A stretch of DNA of 64,000 nt, taken from positions 62,001 to 126,000 of the forward strand of contig CAVSGL010000006.1 of assembly GCA_963727465.1 (NCBI GenBank), written 5' to 3'. This stretch comes from VRUE01 sp963727465 (GTDB taxonomy: Bacteria > Actinomycetota > Thermoleophilia > Solirubrobacterales > 70-9). Positions within the stretch are counted from its first letter, which is position 1, and every line of letters begins with the position of its first letter. The notes under the pieces are model-generated. The model saw only the letters and a program-made list of their open reading frames with translations, was not told the origin of the DNA and did no database searches. Below, piece by piece: positions 16,848 through 24,118 of the stretch. Both the position numbers and the translations under genes were made by a program.

Positions 16848-17567
16848 GCTCTCCCCCGGACCCTGAATTCGCTTCGCGAAGTTGCCCCATCACCGACATG
16901 ACGGAAATGCCGGCGACTTCGATACCCCCTAAACCGACTGCTTGTGATCCGTCCCGCCTGCTGCCCTCGCGCCTATGACCTCCGGGACCGCCGCCCTACA
17001 ACCGAAAGACCATCGCCCGGTCCCCCGTCATACAACCCTCTCTGGCTCCCTCTCCCCTCTGCCTGGACCTTCCTGAACCCGCCTCCAATCGTCCTCTCTC
17101 ACCGCTCAGACTCCGCCGCCGCTTCGCTTCTTTGGGCTGTGCCCGACTCCGCATCTGACTACGTGCACATCACATCGTGTGTGTGCGTAGTCAGATACGG
17201 ACAAAGGGCTCATTCCGCTCTATGAAGCGAAGCGGCGGCGGAGTCCGATTCCGGGGTTTTTGCCGCACTTTTCGCCGCCCCTGATCGCTGGGTCCAGGCA
17301 GCCGAAGGGGACCGCCTCTCGCCCTCGCCGACCTACCAGCGGCACAGCGCCGGATCACCGGCAGTCAAGGGCGCTTGCGCCCGACCCCGAAGGGGTTGAC
17401 GGCCGGTGAGGCGGTGCTTCAATCGCAGGTAGGCTCGGTGGGTACCTGAATACAAACCGACAATTTCTATAGGTTGAGCGACCCCAAGCTATGAAGATCC
17501 CGGCCTTGATCCCGATCCCGTCGTCTGCGCCAAACCATTCGCGTCGCCATCGGTCTCGCCCGTTCAC
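16848..17567. other. Gene-free interval between the integrase operon and the Kiwa-like operon
   Basis: 720 bp without a convincing coding frame. It is pyrimidine-rich on the + strand around 16980-17100 and contains the large nested inverted repeat at 17109-17245. It should hold the divergent promoters of the xis-int operon and of kwaA, and possibly an origin- or transfer-type site. No -10/-35 pair could be assigned with confidence. Confidence 0.5.
17109..17245. repeat. Nested inverted repeat (22 bp outer, 15 bp inner arms)
   Basis: The outer arms are GACTCCGCCGCCGCTTCGCT+TC at 17109-17130 and its exact complement at 17224-17245. The inner arms CCGCATCTGACTACG (17149-17163) and CGTAGTCAGATACGG (17186-17200) differ by one pair. 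The innermost part (17165-17186, GCACAT...GTGTGC) can pair further. The whole could extrude as a long stem with internal loops. There is no T-run and it lies between divergent operons, so a transcription terminator is unlikely. An origin, transfer or recombination structure or a structured RNA are open options. Confidence 0.8.
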
Positions 17568-18119
17568 GTGAAAGATTGGCTTTGGTTCACGTCCTCGTAC
17601 GCTCCGCTCTGGGCGATGTTTGCGCTTCGCTTCGAGTCGCCGTACTTGCGTGTTGCCTTTGGCGCACTATCTGTCCTCGGCGTCCTGGTTGCCGTTCATC
17701 TTCTGCTCCGCGGTCGCGAGGACTTCCCCTCGAACACTCCGATCACCGTGACCGGCGAGGGTGGCTCAGAGATCAGTGGTTACCTGGCTGCGTACTTGCT
17801 GCCGTTCCTGACGATCGCAGCACCCCCGCTGCTCGACGGCTTTGCATACTTGATCTTCTTCTTGGTGGCCGGACTTGTTTATGTCCGCTCCGGCTTGATG
17901 CAAATCAATCCGACGATCTACCTACTGCGTCGGCGGGTCGTTCGAGGCAGCGTGCCAGTCCAGGTAAAGAAAGGGCACCTGCTGAAGGAGGTCTTTGTAA
18001 TCACGAAGGTCAACCGCCGAGTCGGAGAGGACATTCGAGGGGAGCGATTCAGCGACCGCGTCTTCATCGATCACGCCGAACAGCCGCGACACCAGGGAGG
18101 CAAGAATGACGGTGACTAG
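17568..18119 (+). CDS. kwaA: KwaA-like membrane protein of a Kiwa defence system
   Basis: 183 residues from a GTG with no ribosome site. There are four hydrophobic segments: about residues 8-20, 27-48, 71-88 and 90-108 ('ISGYLAAYLLPFLTIAAPPLLDGFAYLIFFLVAGLVYVRSGLMQINPTIYLL'), then a soluble, basic tail. A four-helix protein directly before a DUF4868 gene is the Kiwa arrangement, where KwaA senses infection at the membrane and works with KwaB. The 14-bp overlap with the next gene implies coupled translation. Base composition is visibly less GC-rich than the chromosome, in line with transfer. Confidence 0.65.
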   Translation: MKDWLWFTSSYAPLWAMFALRFESPYLRVAFGALSVLGVLVAVHLLLRGREDFPSNTPITVTGEGGSEISGYLAAYLLPFLTIAAPPLLDGFAYLIFFLVAGLVYVRSGLMQINPTIYLLRRRVVRGSVPVQVKKGHLLKEVFVITKVNRRVGEDIRGERFSDRVFIDHAEQPRHQGGKNDGD

Positions 18120-19041
18120 ACCATTCACGGCAAGCGATGCGCAGGTGGGTGACGGGCTCTCCATGCTGGTCGTAGAGAGACCAACGAAGAAACGCTTCTC
18201 GGTGACCGAGATCAAGACCGCCGACTCAGCCCAAGCAGAGCTGGTAAAGGCTTGGGAGAAGACGCTTGAGATGATCGACCACGACGACGCACTGGTCGAG
18301 TACAGCCCGGATCTCGTCCTTCGCGCCAATGATCCGCGCATCCCCGTCATGGCAACCAGCATTGGTGACGAGAGCGAGATAGTCGCTTCTTTGCTCGCCG
18401 ATGCCGACCGAAGCCAGGAAGCGCCCCGAGAGATCGGTGCCGAGCACCTCTACCTTTACTGTCTAGTAAGCGACACCGATGGCGCAGGCCGGGTCGCGAT
18501 GATCAAGAAGCAGACCCCAGCCAAGCGGGCCACCGAAGGCAAGTGGTGGGGGCTCCCGAGCAAAGAACTCCAGCGGATCGATAATGATCCGTGGCAGATT
18601 CACGCACACTTTGACTTGGTCGTCACGGAGAACGGTGCGTACGTCCTGCGCCTCCAGGCGCTTGATCAACTTCTCGGCGATTCCGAGATTCTCGTTGAGC
18701 ATGTCGACGATTGGGTCGCCGCGGTTGCGTCCTCACTTCCGATCGCAGGGACCCAGGCAGACATATTGATTGACCGTTGCAAGGAGAGTTCCCGTCTGCG
18801 CCAGCGCCTGCGCGCAATCAACAGCAGGGGGCATCTACAGCGCGTAACGATTCAGAACGTCGAAGATCACGCGAAGCGCATGAAGCTGGAGCCGACCGAC
18901 TTCATCGAGAATGATCAGCTTGTGGTTAGCGAGGCCAATGCCGATCAACTCCTCAAACTCCTCAACGAGGATCTCTTTACGGGCGGCTTGACCGGAGATC
19001 CGTTTCTCAGCGGCGGCAAGGAGCCATACTCAAGGCCATGA
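18106..19041 (+). CDS. kwaB: KwaB-like DUF4868 protein of a Kiwa defence system
   Basis: 311 residues, cytoplasmic. The long N-terminal part contains 'VLRANDPRIPVMATS' and 'LYLYCLVSDTDGAGRVAMIKKQTPAKRATEGKWWG'. The C-terminal part '...DFIENDQLVVSEANADQLLKLLNEDLFTGGLTGDPFLSGGKEPYSRP' matches my memory of the DUF4868 ending (LLND..L.S.LTG..Y...K). KwaB is about 310-320 residues, and in Kiwa it acts downstream of KwaA on phage replication. The gene sits between kwaA and a third small gene, each junction overlapping (14 bp and 4 bp). The sequence is clearly diverged from the enterobacterial type. Confidence 0.68.
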   Translation: MTVTRPFTASDAQVGDGLSMLVVERPTKKRFSVTEIKTADSAQAELVKAWEKTLEMIDHDDALVEYSPDLVLRANDPRIPVMATSIGDESEIVASLLADADRSQEAPREIGAEHLYLYCLVSDTDGAGRVAMIKKQTPAKRATEGKWWGLPSKELQRIDNDPWQIHAHFDLVVTENGAYVLRLQALDQLLGDSEILVEHVDDWVAAVASSLPIAGTQADILIDRCKESSRLRQRLRAINSRGHLQRVTIQNVEDHAKRMKLEPTDFIENDQLVVSEANADQLLKLLNEDLFTGGLTGDPFLSGGKEPYSRP

Positions 19042-19307
19042 GCCAAGAGACCTTGCGTCTACCGGCGTTCGAGCTAGCATTTAGATGCATGGCAACGGCT
19101 GTAAAGAAGCTCGACCTGGAGATCGGCGAGATCGTGGAAGCTGGCGGTCGGCGCTACGAGGTCGTACCGGATCGCCAAGGGGGTCTCACGCTGGAACCAC
19201 CGATCAAGCCGATGGCTGAGCTTGAAAAGAGATGGGGAACGAGGCCCGCGTCCGCCGAGGACTTCGAGCGAGTTGCTGGCGACTTCCCAACCGACGACGA
19301 GGGCTAA
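19038..19307 (+). CDS. Small protein translationally coupled to kwaB
   Basis: 89 residues (an ATG at 19089 would give 72). Its start overlaps the kwaB stop (ATGA). 'LDLEIGEIVEAGGRRYEVVPDRQGGLTLEPPIKPMAELEKRWGTRPASAEDFERVAGDFPTDDEG' combines a small beta segment with a C-terminal tail '..GTRPxSxEDFERxxGDxPTDDEG'. That tail also ends the 45-residue protein at 21879-22016 and is familiar from small antitoxin-like proteins. It may be a third Kiwa-locus component, a regulator or an orphan antitoxin; the function is unknown. Confidence 0.6.
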   Translation: MSQETLRLPAFELAFRCMATAVKKLDLEIGEIVEAGGRRYEVVPDRQGGLTLEPPIKPMAELEKRWGTRPASAEDFERVAGDFPTDDEG

Positions 19308-19380
19308 CCCGCTGCGCATTTGACCGGCATCGCCGGTCGGTCTTGCGATAACGATCTTGGCCAGCGCATATCCTGCGCCC

Positions 19381-19791
19381 GTGGTCCCGCCAAGACAAAA
19401 CGTGCCGCCTGTATCCGTCGCGTTCCGCTCGGATGCCTGGGAGGAAGAGGTCGAGCGCCTGGACTCGCGCTCGACGGGGCGCATTCAGGCCGAACGGGCG
19501 CGGAAGGAAATCGAGGGCGGCAAGGCCCCGCTTCAGTGGAAACGGTGCAAGCCGGAGAACGACGATGGCACCGAACTGGCCGGGTGCAGCAAGCTCTACG
19601 TGCCGCTCGATGTGCGGGGAGCTTCCGCCGCCCCATACGGCTTCGTCTTCCGCCTGGGCCAGACCGACGACGACGAGCTCGTGTGGAACTTCATGGCCTT
19701 TGGCGAGCGTCACCCGAGCAACCCGAGCACTCGCAGCGTCTACGAGCGGGCGCATAAGCGCATCCACGGCAAGTTTCCGGAGCAAGGCTGA
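19381..19791 (+). CDS. Uncharacterised protein, possible toxin of a two-gene module
   Basis: 136 residues from GTG 19381 (a TTG at 19357 is the alternative). Blocks are 'FRSDAWEEEVERLDSRSTGRIQAERARKEIEGGKAPLQWKRCKPENDDGTELAGCSKLYVPLDV', 'APYGFVFRLGQTDDDELVWNFMAFGERHP' and 'RSVYERAHKRIHGKFPEQG'. The short alpha/beta layout with many Arg/Lys and a 'YxxAHKRIHG' end is compatible with a RelE/HigB-like fold, but I do not recognise the family. It is followed after 11 bp by a small antitoxin-like gene, and its 3' end recurs at 21.68 kb. Confidence 0.55.
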   Translation: MVPPRQNVPPVSVAFRSDAWEEEVERLDSRSTGRIQAERARKEIEGGKAPLQWKRCKPENDDGTELAGCSKLYVPLDVRGASAAPYGFVFRLGQTDDDELVWNFMAFGERHPSNPSTRSVYERAHKRIHGKFPEQG

Positions 19792-19802
19792 GGGCTGGCC
19801 CG

Positions 19803-19991
19803 ATGACCCGCAAGGCGGAAGCCGACCAGTCCGCAGCTGAGCGGCGCGCTGCGGCAATAGAGCGAACGAGCGGCATGTACGCCCATCTGGCACCGGGCGT
19901 CAGCCTGGCCGACGAACTGGTCGCGGACAGACGCGCAGAAGCGTGCGCCGAGGAACGAGCGGACAAAGCGGAGAGGTCTATACGGCGGTGA
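19803..19991 (+). CDS. Small antitoxin-like protein
   Basis: 62 residues: 'MTRKAEADQSAAERRAAAIERTSGMYAHLAPGVSLADELVADRRAEACAEERADKAERSIRR'. It is helical, charged and ends near the repeat at 20005. The 'ADELVADRRAEA' helix is reminiscent of VapB-type toxin-binding tails. It would be the antitoxin to the 19381 gene. A decayed copy lies at 21700-21850. Confidence 0.55.
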   Translation: MTRKAEADQSAAERRAAAIERTSGMYAHLAPGVSLADELVADRRAEACAEERADKAERSIRR

Positions 19992-20004
19992 GCGGGCTGC
20001 CTGC

Positions 20005-20124
20005 GCGCCAGTGGTGCGCCAGCCAGACACCGAAATAGCCGGATTCAGCCGGTTATAGCCGGAATGGATTTGGCTCTACAGGCCGTTTCCGCTCTGGGCT
20101 GCGGACCGGAGCGGTTTGAGAGGC
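20005..20124 (+). repeat. Island-end direct repeat, partial copy E
   Basis: The block 'gcgccagtggtgcgcca ... atagccggattcagccgg ... ggaatggatttggctctaca ... gctgcggacc ... cggtttgag' closely matches 22070-22190, with a weaker match at 1621-1725. In copy C it runs straight into the ssrA-like segment; here it stops before it (gagaggccctgag). It marks an old element junction directly after the toxin/antitoxin-like pair. Confidence 0.65.
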
Positions 20125-20125
20125 C

Positions 20126-20311
20126 CTGAGCCTCAACGAATTCATCGCCTTTGTCGCCATACCGGCGACGGGCTTGGGCTTGAGCGTCAGTCTGTTCATA
20201 ACCATTAAGAGCGGCCTCGCCGTAATCATGGGTTTGATCGAGATGTGCGACCGACTGGGCAGGACCTTGGGCAGACGACCAAACGCCTTGCGGAAACCGA
20301 AGACCGGCTAG
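20126..20311 (+). CDS. Possible small membrane protein remnant
   Basis: A 61-codon open frame with a hydrophobic helix: 'NEFIAFVAIPATGLGLSVSLFITIKSGLAVIMGLIEM' followed by a basic tail and TAG. It begins inside the junction with repeat E and has no ATG or GTG, so it may be the 3' remnant of a gene cut by recombination. The remainder of 20312-20608 has open frames of poor composition that I do not support. Confidence 0.25.
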   Translation: MSLNEFIAFVAIPATGLGLSVSLFITIKSGLAVIMGLIEMCDRLGRTLGRRPNALRKPKTG

Positions 20312-20608
20312 GTCGGCAAGTTGCCGAAACGGCGTATAGCGATGTCATCGCGGAGCCGAAAGCGGACGGCTGGACAGTTCTCGGCGGGCGAGCGCGGGAC
20401 ACTCCATTTCTCGCACTCGAAATACGGAACAGCCCGTGTCGGTTGCGGCGAGAAACTCGACCCCGACCGGCTGCGACTACTACTGAGCGTCGGCCATCGG
20501 TCGTCCGAGCGCCGCTAGGCGGCTTTGGAGCGCCCACCCATTCGGACGCTGTGTTTCTAGGCGACGACTCTCCTCTCGCGCACAACCCCAACGCTAAACG
20601 CAGCACCG

Positions 20609-21610
20609 CTAAAGGCCATCGGGTTCGACGCGGCGGTATTCCCCCGACCTCGGCAACCAAGAGCCGAGCAATTTTCCGCATTCACGCCGTTCATACGGTT
20701 CCCTGACCGCGACGTTCCGGTCGTAAACGCCACGCAATGGGACGGTAAATCTCCCGCCCGCAACTATGTGTGAACCGTCAAAGACGAGTGCGCGATAGTG
20801 CCCCCTGCGCAGGCGCCTAAACGGCAGGTTTACCGGCGACGGACCGAACGACGGTCTGCGCACTCTGCGAACGAGACCGCCTCGATTGCGCCAGATCCGC
20901 ACCGTGATTACGCGGCGCGCCGTATTCTCAGCGAGCTTTCGACGAACCTGCAAACCGTTTGGCGCAGCAGCCGGTCCGTGTAAGGACGTGAACCAAGCGT
21001 TGCCGCCGTCCCCCGGCCCGGTGACCGTCAACGGAATATTCGTCTCGCCTCCTGGCGTCGTCGAAACTCGCAAGAGGATTTCGTGCTGCTCGGTAATGCG
21101 AGATGGCCCGGCGAAAGTCGCAGCTCGACATAGGATTCTCCCGCCGCGGACCCGACCCAAGTGTTCGTGCAGGTAAAGACCTTCAGTTGCGGAACCGAGG
21201 TTCAGGAATGCCGCGATCGTCTCGGTCGTCCTTGCATTGATCGTAAAAGGCAAGGTCCGAGCGTCATCGAAAGGCTGACCGTGACGCCGCGTGGCATCTT
21301 CGAGGATCGCGGCATTCTTGATGTAGCTAGTCGCGCCTGCGACCCGCACACCGTCTACCACCAAGACAATCGAACGGACGATGATCGGGCGCAGGCTTCC
21401 GTTTATCAGCGAAACCCGAACTCCATAACCGGCAGCCGTTTGGCCAAGGGAATTGATGGTGGCCAGACCTTCGAGATCGACGGATCGTTGTTCCTCGGAC
21501 GCTTCGTGGGCAAAGTAGGCACTCACCCCTGCCACAGCCAAGCTCAGCGCTGCGATTACAATCGCAAGATTCTCACGCCGCCAGGGGCCTTGCCTTTGTT
21601 CCGCCTCCAC
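20609..21610 (-). CDS. Membrane-anchored protein of unknown function
   Basis: 333 residues, GTG start. Residues about 14-34 ('LAIVIAALSLAVAGVSAYFA') form a single N-terminal membrane anchor. The rest is beta-rich and probably extracytoplasmic or cytoplasmic-facing: 'SLGQTAAGYGVRVSLINGSLRPIIVRSIVLVVDGVRVAG...', 'TLPFTINARTTETIAAFLNLG'. No family is recognised. Composition is less GC-rich than the chromosome. It lies alone between repeats E and C inside the element. Confidence 0.6.
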   Translation of the reverse strand: MEAEQRQGPWRRENLAIVIAALSLAVAGVSAYFAHEASEEQRSVDLEGLATINSLGQTAAGYGVRVSLINGSLRPIIVRSIVLVVDGVRVAGATSYIKNAAILEDATRRHGQPFDDARTLPFTINARTTETIAAFLNLGSATEGLYLHEHLGRVRGGRILCRAATFAGPSRITEQHEILLRVSTTPGGETNIPLTVTGPGDGGNAWFTSLHGPAAAPNGLQVRRKLAENTARRVITVRIWRNRGGLVRRVRRPSFGPSPVNLPFRRLRRGHYRALVFDGSHIVAGGRFTVPLRGVYDRNVAVREPYERRECGKLLGSWLPRSGEYRRVEPDGL

Positions 21611-21674
21611 AATTGGAGCCTAATTCGCCGCACGAATTAAGGCCGCGCGCACCGACAAGCCCGTCTATTGCGGT

Positions 21675-21870
21675 GCTGGTCGCGATCCGCATCCACGACA
21701 AGTTTCCGGAGCAGACCTGATGCCGATCCTGACCATCGCAAGACGAACACTGACCAGTCCGCAGTTGAGCGACGTGCTTCGGCAATAGAGCGGACCAGCG
21801 GCATCTACGCCAATCTGGCACCCGGCGTCAGCTTGGCCGAGAGCTAGTTGCGGACAGGCGGGCGGAAGAG
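21675..21870 (+). pseudogene. Decayed second copy of the 19.4-20.0 kb toxin/antitoxin-like pair
   Basis: The sequence 'gcatccacgacaagtttccggagca' repeats the 3' end of the 19381 gene. Then 'gaccagtccgcagttgagcg ... ggcaatagagcggaccagcggcatctacgccaatctggcaccc' repeats the small gene at 19803, with substitutions and an early stop ('...GVSLAES*'). Only the junction of the pair survives. It shows that the module and the repeat after it were once present twice. Confidence 0.65.
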
Positions 21871-21878
21871 CGTGGGGC

Positions 21879-22016
21879 TCATCCCTCGTCGTCAGTCGGC
21901 AGAGAGCCAAAATGGCGCTCAAACTCCTCGGGGCTCAAGCGCTCCTCGCCGTGACGAGCGAGAATGGCATCCAGGGACGCATCCCATTCTTGCGTCGGGT
22001 CTTCCCTGTTGCTCAT
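21879..22016 (-). CDS. 45-residue protein with antitoxin-like tail
   Basis: The frame gives 'MSNREDPTQEWDASLDAILARHGEERLSPEEFERHFGSLPTDDEG'. The tail 'GEERLSPEEFERHFGSLPTDDEG' resembles the C-terminus of the protein at 19038-19307. Too short for most gene finders; no clear ribosome site precedes the ATG. It could be an orphan antitoxin fragment. Confidence 0.45.
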   Translation of the reverse strand: MSNREDPTQEWDASLDAILARHGEERLSPEEFERHFGSLPTDDEG

Positions 22017-22069
22017 CACAGCAGGAGGGTAGCCGAATTGTCTGCGACTCCGGCAATGCGGGCGGCCGT

Positions 22070-22290
22070 GCGCCAGTGGTGCGCCACTCAGACGCCGGAA
22101 TAGCCGGATTCAGCCGGTCATAGCCGGAATGGATTTGGCTCTACAGGCGGTTTTCCGCTCTGCGCTGCGGACCCTGAACGGTTTGAGGGGCTTGTGCCCT
22201 TTACGGGGCGTGATGGTTCGACTCCATTCAGCCGCATCGGAAACCCTCGCAAAGCGGGGGTTTCTGCGTTAGAGGGCTATCGGCGTGTCT
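22070..22290 (+). repeat. Island-end repeat copy C with ssrA 3'-end-like segment and terminator
   Basis: The first part (22070-22180) is the direct repeat shared with 20005-20124. From 22182 to 22236 comes the ssrA-like segment, identical to copy B over the T-arm and acceptor (GGTTCGACTCC, CAGCCGCA), and a terminator hairpin at 22241-22263 with one T for C. It continues CGTTAGAGG as in the reconstructed copy B. With copy B it brackets the integrase-carrying element of about 11 kb as direct repeats (attL/attR-like). Confidence 0.65.
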
Positions 22291-22433
22291 CCCCCGCCCT
22301 GCCTCGTGCGCCAAGCGGTGGCGCCCAGCGAATCATGTCCCCCGTTCGTCGTCACTCTCGCCATCTTCCGTGGCTTCCGACAGCTGAACTCCCGCCCAGC
22401 TACCCACCTCCTATCGCCGCTGCGTCGGAGGGC

Positions 22434-22760
22434 TCAAGCGGCGAGGACGCGTCCATCTCGCAGCGCCTCGTGAATGACGCCCCCGGGCACCTCGCCCCAT
22501 TTGCTCACGTGGTCGTCGCTGACGACGATCAGGTCCACCGGAACTCCGATGTCGCCAAGAGCCATGCGAAGGCGCCCGAACTCCTTGCGCCGACTGGGGA
22601 GCCGAGGCTCGACGACGAGCAGGTCGAGGTCGGAGCCAGGTCTGGCCTCGCCTCGGGCATAAGGGCCGAAGAGGATCACCCTGGCGCCGGGAGCTGCGGC
22701 CGCAAGGCGGCGTCCCGCCTCGGCGATCAGGCTGTCATCTGCGACTGGGGCCATCGGCAA
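22434..22760 (-). CDS. MNT-type minimal nucleotidyltransferase (antitoxin-like)
   Basis: 108 residues. The motif 'ARVILFGPYARGEARPGSDLDLLVVE' is the GSxARGxxxxxSDxDL signature of MNT proteins, with Pro in place of the usual Ser after the first Gly. The third acidic residue is in 'GVPVDLIVVSDDHV'. MNT proteins usually pair with HEPN toxins and silence them by nucleotidylation. No HEPN gene is adjacent. A remnant of a related gene sits at the same place after repeat copy D (28577-28690). Confidence 0.75.
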   Translation of the reverse strand: MPMAPVADDSLIAEAGRRLAAAAPGARVILFGPYARGEARPGSDLDLLVVEPRLPSRRKEFGRLRMALGDIGVPVDLIVVSDDHVSKWGEVPGGVIHEALRDGRVLAA

Positions 22761-22828
22761 AGATCGTAGCCCGCGCCATAGACCACTGCGAAGCTTGACC
22801 TGGCCTCGTCACCTGCTGATAAAGAAAG

Positions 22829-22845
22829 GGGTCCCAATGGGACCC
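22829..22845 (-). terminator. Rho-independent-like terminator for the GST/NTF2 operon
   Basis: GGGTCCC-AAT-GGGACCC is a perfect 7-bp stem. Read on the minus strand it is followed by CCTTTCTTTAT, a T-rich tail. It lies about 130 bp beyond the GST stop. Confidence 0.6.
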
Positions 22846-22974
22846 GATTCCAATTACCTCCCAAAGGAAGGCGGACGACAACAACATACACTTCCGGTCC
22901 AGCGTCTTCTGGGCCGTCGTGCGCCGACCACGCGGTGGAGGGCATCCTGATGGCGGCCTTATGGCTGACGCTGG

Positions 22975-23577
22975 TCAGGCGGTGATCGGCACGACTCCGG
23001 GCTGAGCCGCTACCCGCGCCAGCCAGCTGCGCACTGAGGGGTACGGCTCGAGATCGAAGCCGCCCTCAGGCGCGACGTGGGTATAGGCGTAGAGGGCGAT
23101 GTCCGCGATGGTGAAGCCTTTGCCGACGAAGTACTCGCGGTCGCCAAGGTGCCCCTCGATCACATCGAGCGCCGCGCAGCCAACCGCACGCCGTTTCTCG
23201 ATGTCCGCTGCGGGCGGCGGATCATCGGAGATCGAGACCCAGAAGCGAACGACCGCAATCCCCGGCTCGTGCTTGTACTGCTCGAAGAACATCCACTGCA
23301 GCACCTGGGCCCGCTCGTAGCCATCGTCCGGCAGGTAACGGGTGCCGTTCGCGAAGTACCAGAGGATCGCGTTCGACTCGGCGAGGGCGCGCCCGTCGTC
23401 GAGCACAACCGTCGGAACGTTGAGCGACGGGCTGAGCCCGCCAAGCACCTCGACCCGGTCCGAGTGGTTGACGACCGAGAGCTGCCGACGCTCGAACTCG
23501 ATGCCGAGCAGGCTCAAGATCAGTCGCACCTTGTAGCAGTTGCCAGAAGCCGGATTGTCGTAGAGCAGCACCGTCAT
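22975..23577 (-). CDS. Glutathione S-transferase family protein
   Basis: 200 residues from 'MTVLLYDNPASGNCYKVRLILSLLGIEFERRQLSV'. The thioredoxin-fold N-domain has the cis-Pro region 'SLNVPTVVLDDGRALAESNAILWYFA'. The helical C-domain includes 'DREYFVGKGFTIADIALYAYTHVAPEGGFDLEPYPSVRSWLARV', the N-capping/hydrophobic-staple motif of GSTs. It follows the SnoaL-like gene by 17 bp on the same strand. Likely a detoxification or isomerase-type thiol transferase. Confidence 0.85.
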   Translation of the reverse strand: MTVLLYDNPASGNCYKVRLILSLLGIEFERRQLSVVNHSDRVEVLGGLSPSLNVPTVVLDDGRALAESNAILWYFANGTRYLPDDGYERAQVLQWMFFEQYKHEPGIAVVRFWVSISDDPPPAADIEKRRAVGCAALDVIEGHLGDREYFVGKGFTIADIALYAYTHVAPEGGFDLEPYPSVRSWLARVAAQPGVVPITA

Positions 23578-23594
23578 GCGCAGCCTGGAGCGAC

Positions 23595-24014
23595 TTATCC
23601 GGGGCTCCAGATCCGGTCGAACAACTCGCCGTCGAGCGGCACGAGCCAAACCTCGCGAATCCAGCGATGGTCGATGTCGACTCGATAGACGCCGATCGTC
23701 TGCCAGGAGACCTGCATGCCATTGAATACCGCCGTCCCCTCTACGAACTGCGCCACCGCGTCTCCCTCGGAGATCACCTCACCGGGATGCATCTGCATGG
23801 TGGTGTTCGCGAGCTTGCGGCGCTTCTCGAAGTAGTCGATCACCTGGCTGACGCCGCGGTGGTCGCCGGCGATCGGGCTCTTGCCCGGCACATGCCAGAC
23901 GATGTCCGGTGGCAGGAGCTCCAATACCTCGTCGATCGAACCCCCGGCATACATCTCGCCCTGGCGCCGATGCAGATCGGCGACCAGTCCCAGGGGCGAT
24001 GTATCTACGGACAT
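23595..24014 (-). CDS. SnoaL-like / NTF2-like protein
   Basis: 139 residues; GAGGAGGAAGG precedes the ATG. 'LVADLHRRQGEMYAGGSIDEVLELLPPDIVWHVPGKSPIAGDHRGVSQVIDYFEKRRKLANTTMQMHPGEVISEGDAVAQF...' is a typical NTF2-fold ketosteroid-isomerase-like sequence. Divergent from the methyltransferase at 24119 and in operon with the GST. Confidence 0.8.
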   Translation of the reverse strand: MSVDTSPLGLVADLHRRQGEMYAGGSIDEVLELLPPDIVWHVPGKSPIAGDHRGVSQVIDYFEKRRKLANTTMQMHPGEVISEGDAVAQFVEGTAVFNGMQVSWQTIGVYRVDIDHRWIREVWLVPLDGELFDRIWSPG

Positions 24015-24118
24015 CCTTCCTCCTCGCAAACGATCGACCTCATTGGCGGCGACTGTCGCAACGCTACCTCCTGCCAACCAGCAGCCGGAAGCCGGCTGAC
24101 ACCAACTACGCTGGCGAG

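Noticed and set aside
17109..17245. CRISPR array or rho-independent terminator
   Set aside because: There are only two arm pairs and no regularly spaced direct repeats; no T-run follows and the neighbouring genes diverge.
20245..20706. Plus-strand open frames at 20245-20706 and 20321-20518
   Set aside because: No ribosome site, no recognisable domain, and overlap with the 3' end of the better-supported minus-strand membrane-anchored gene.
22194..22769. Plus-strand 191-codon frame over att copy C
   Set aside because: It starts inside the RNA-like repeat and is antisense to the MNT nucleotidyltransferase, which has a clear motif.
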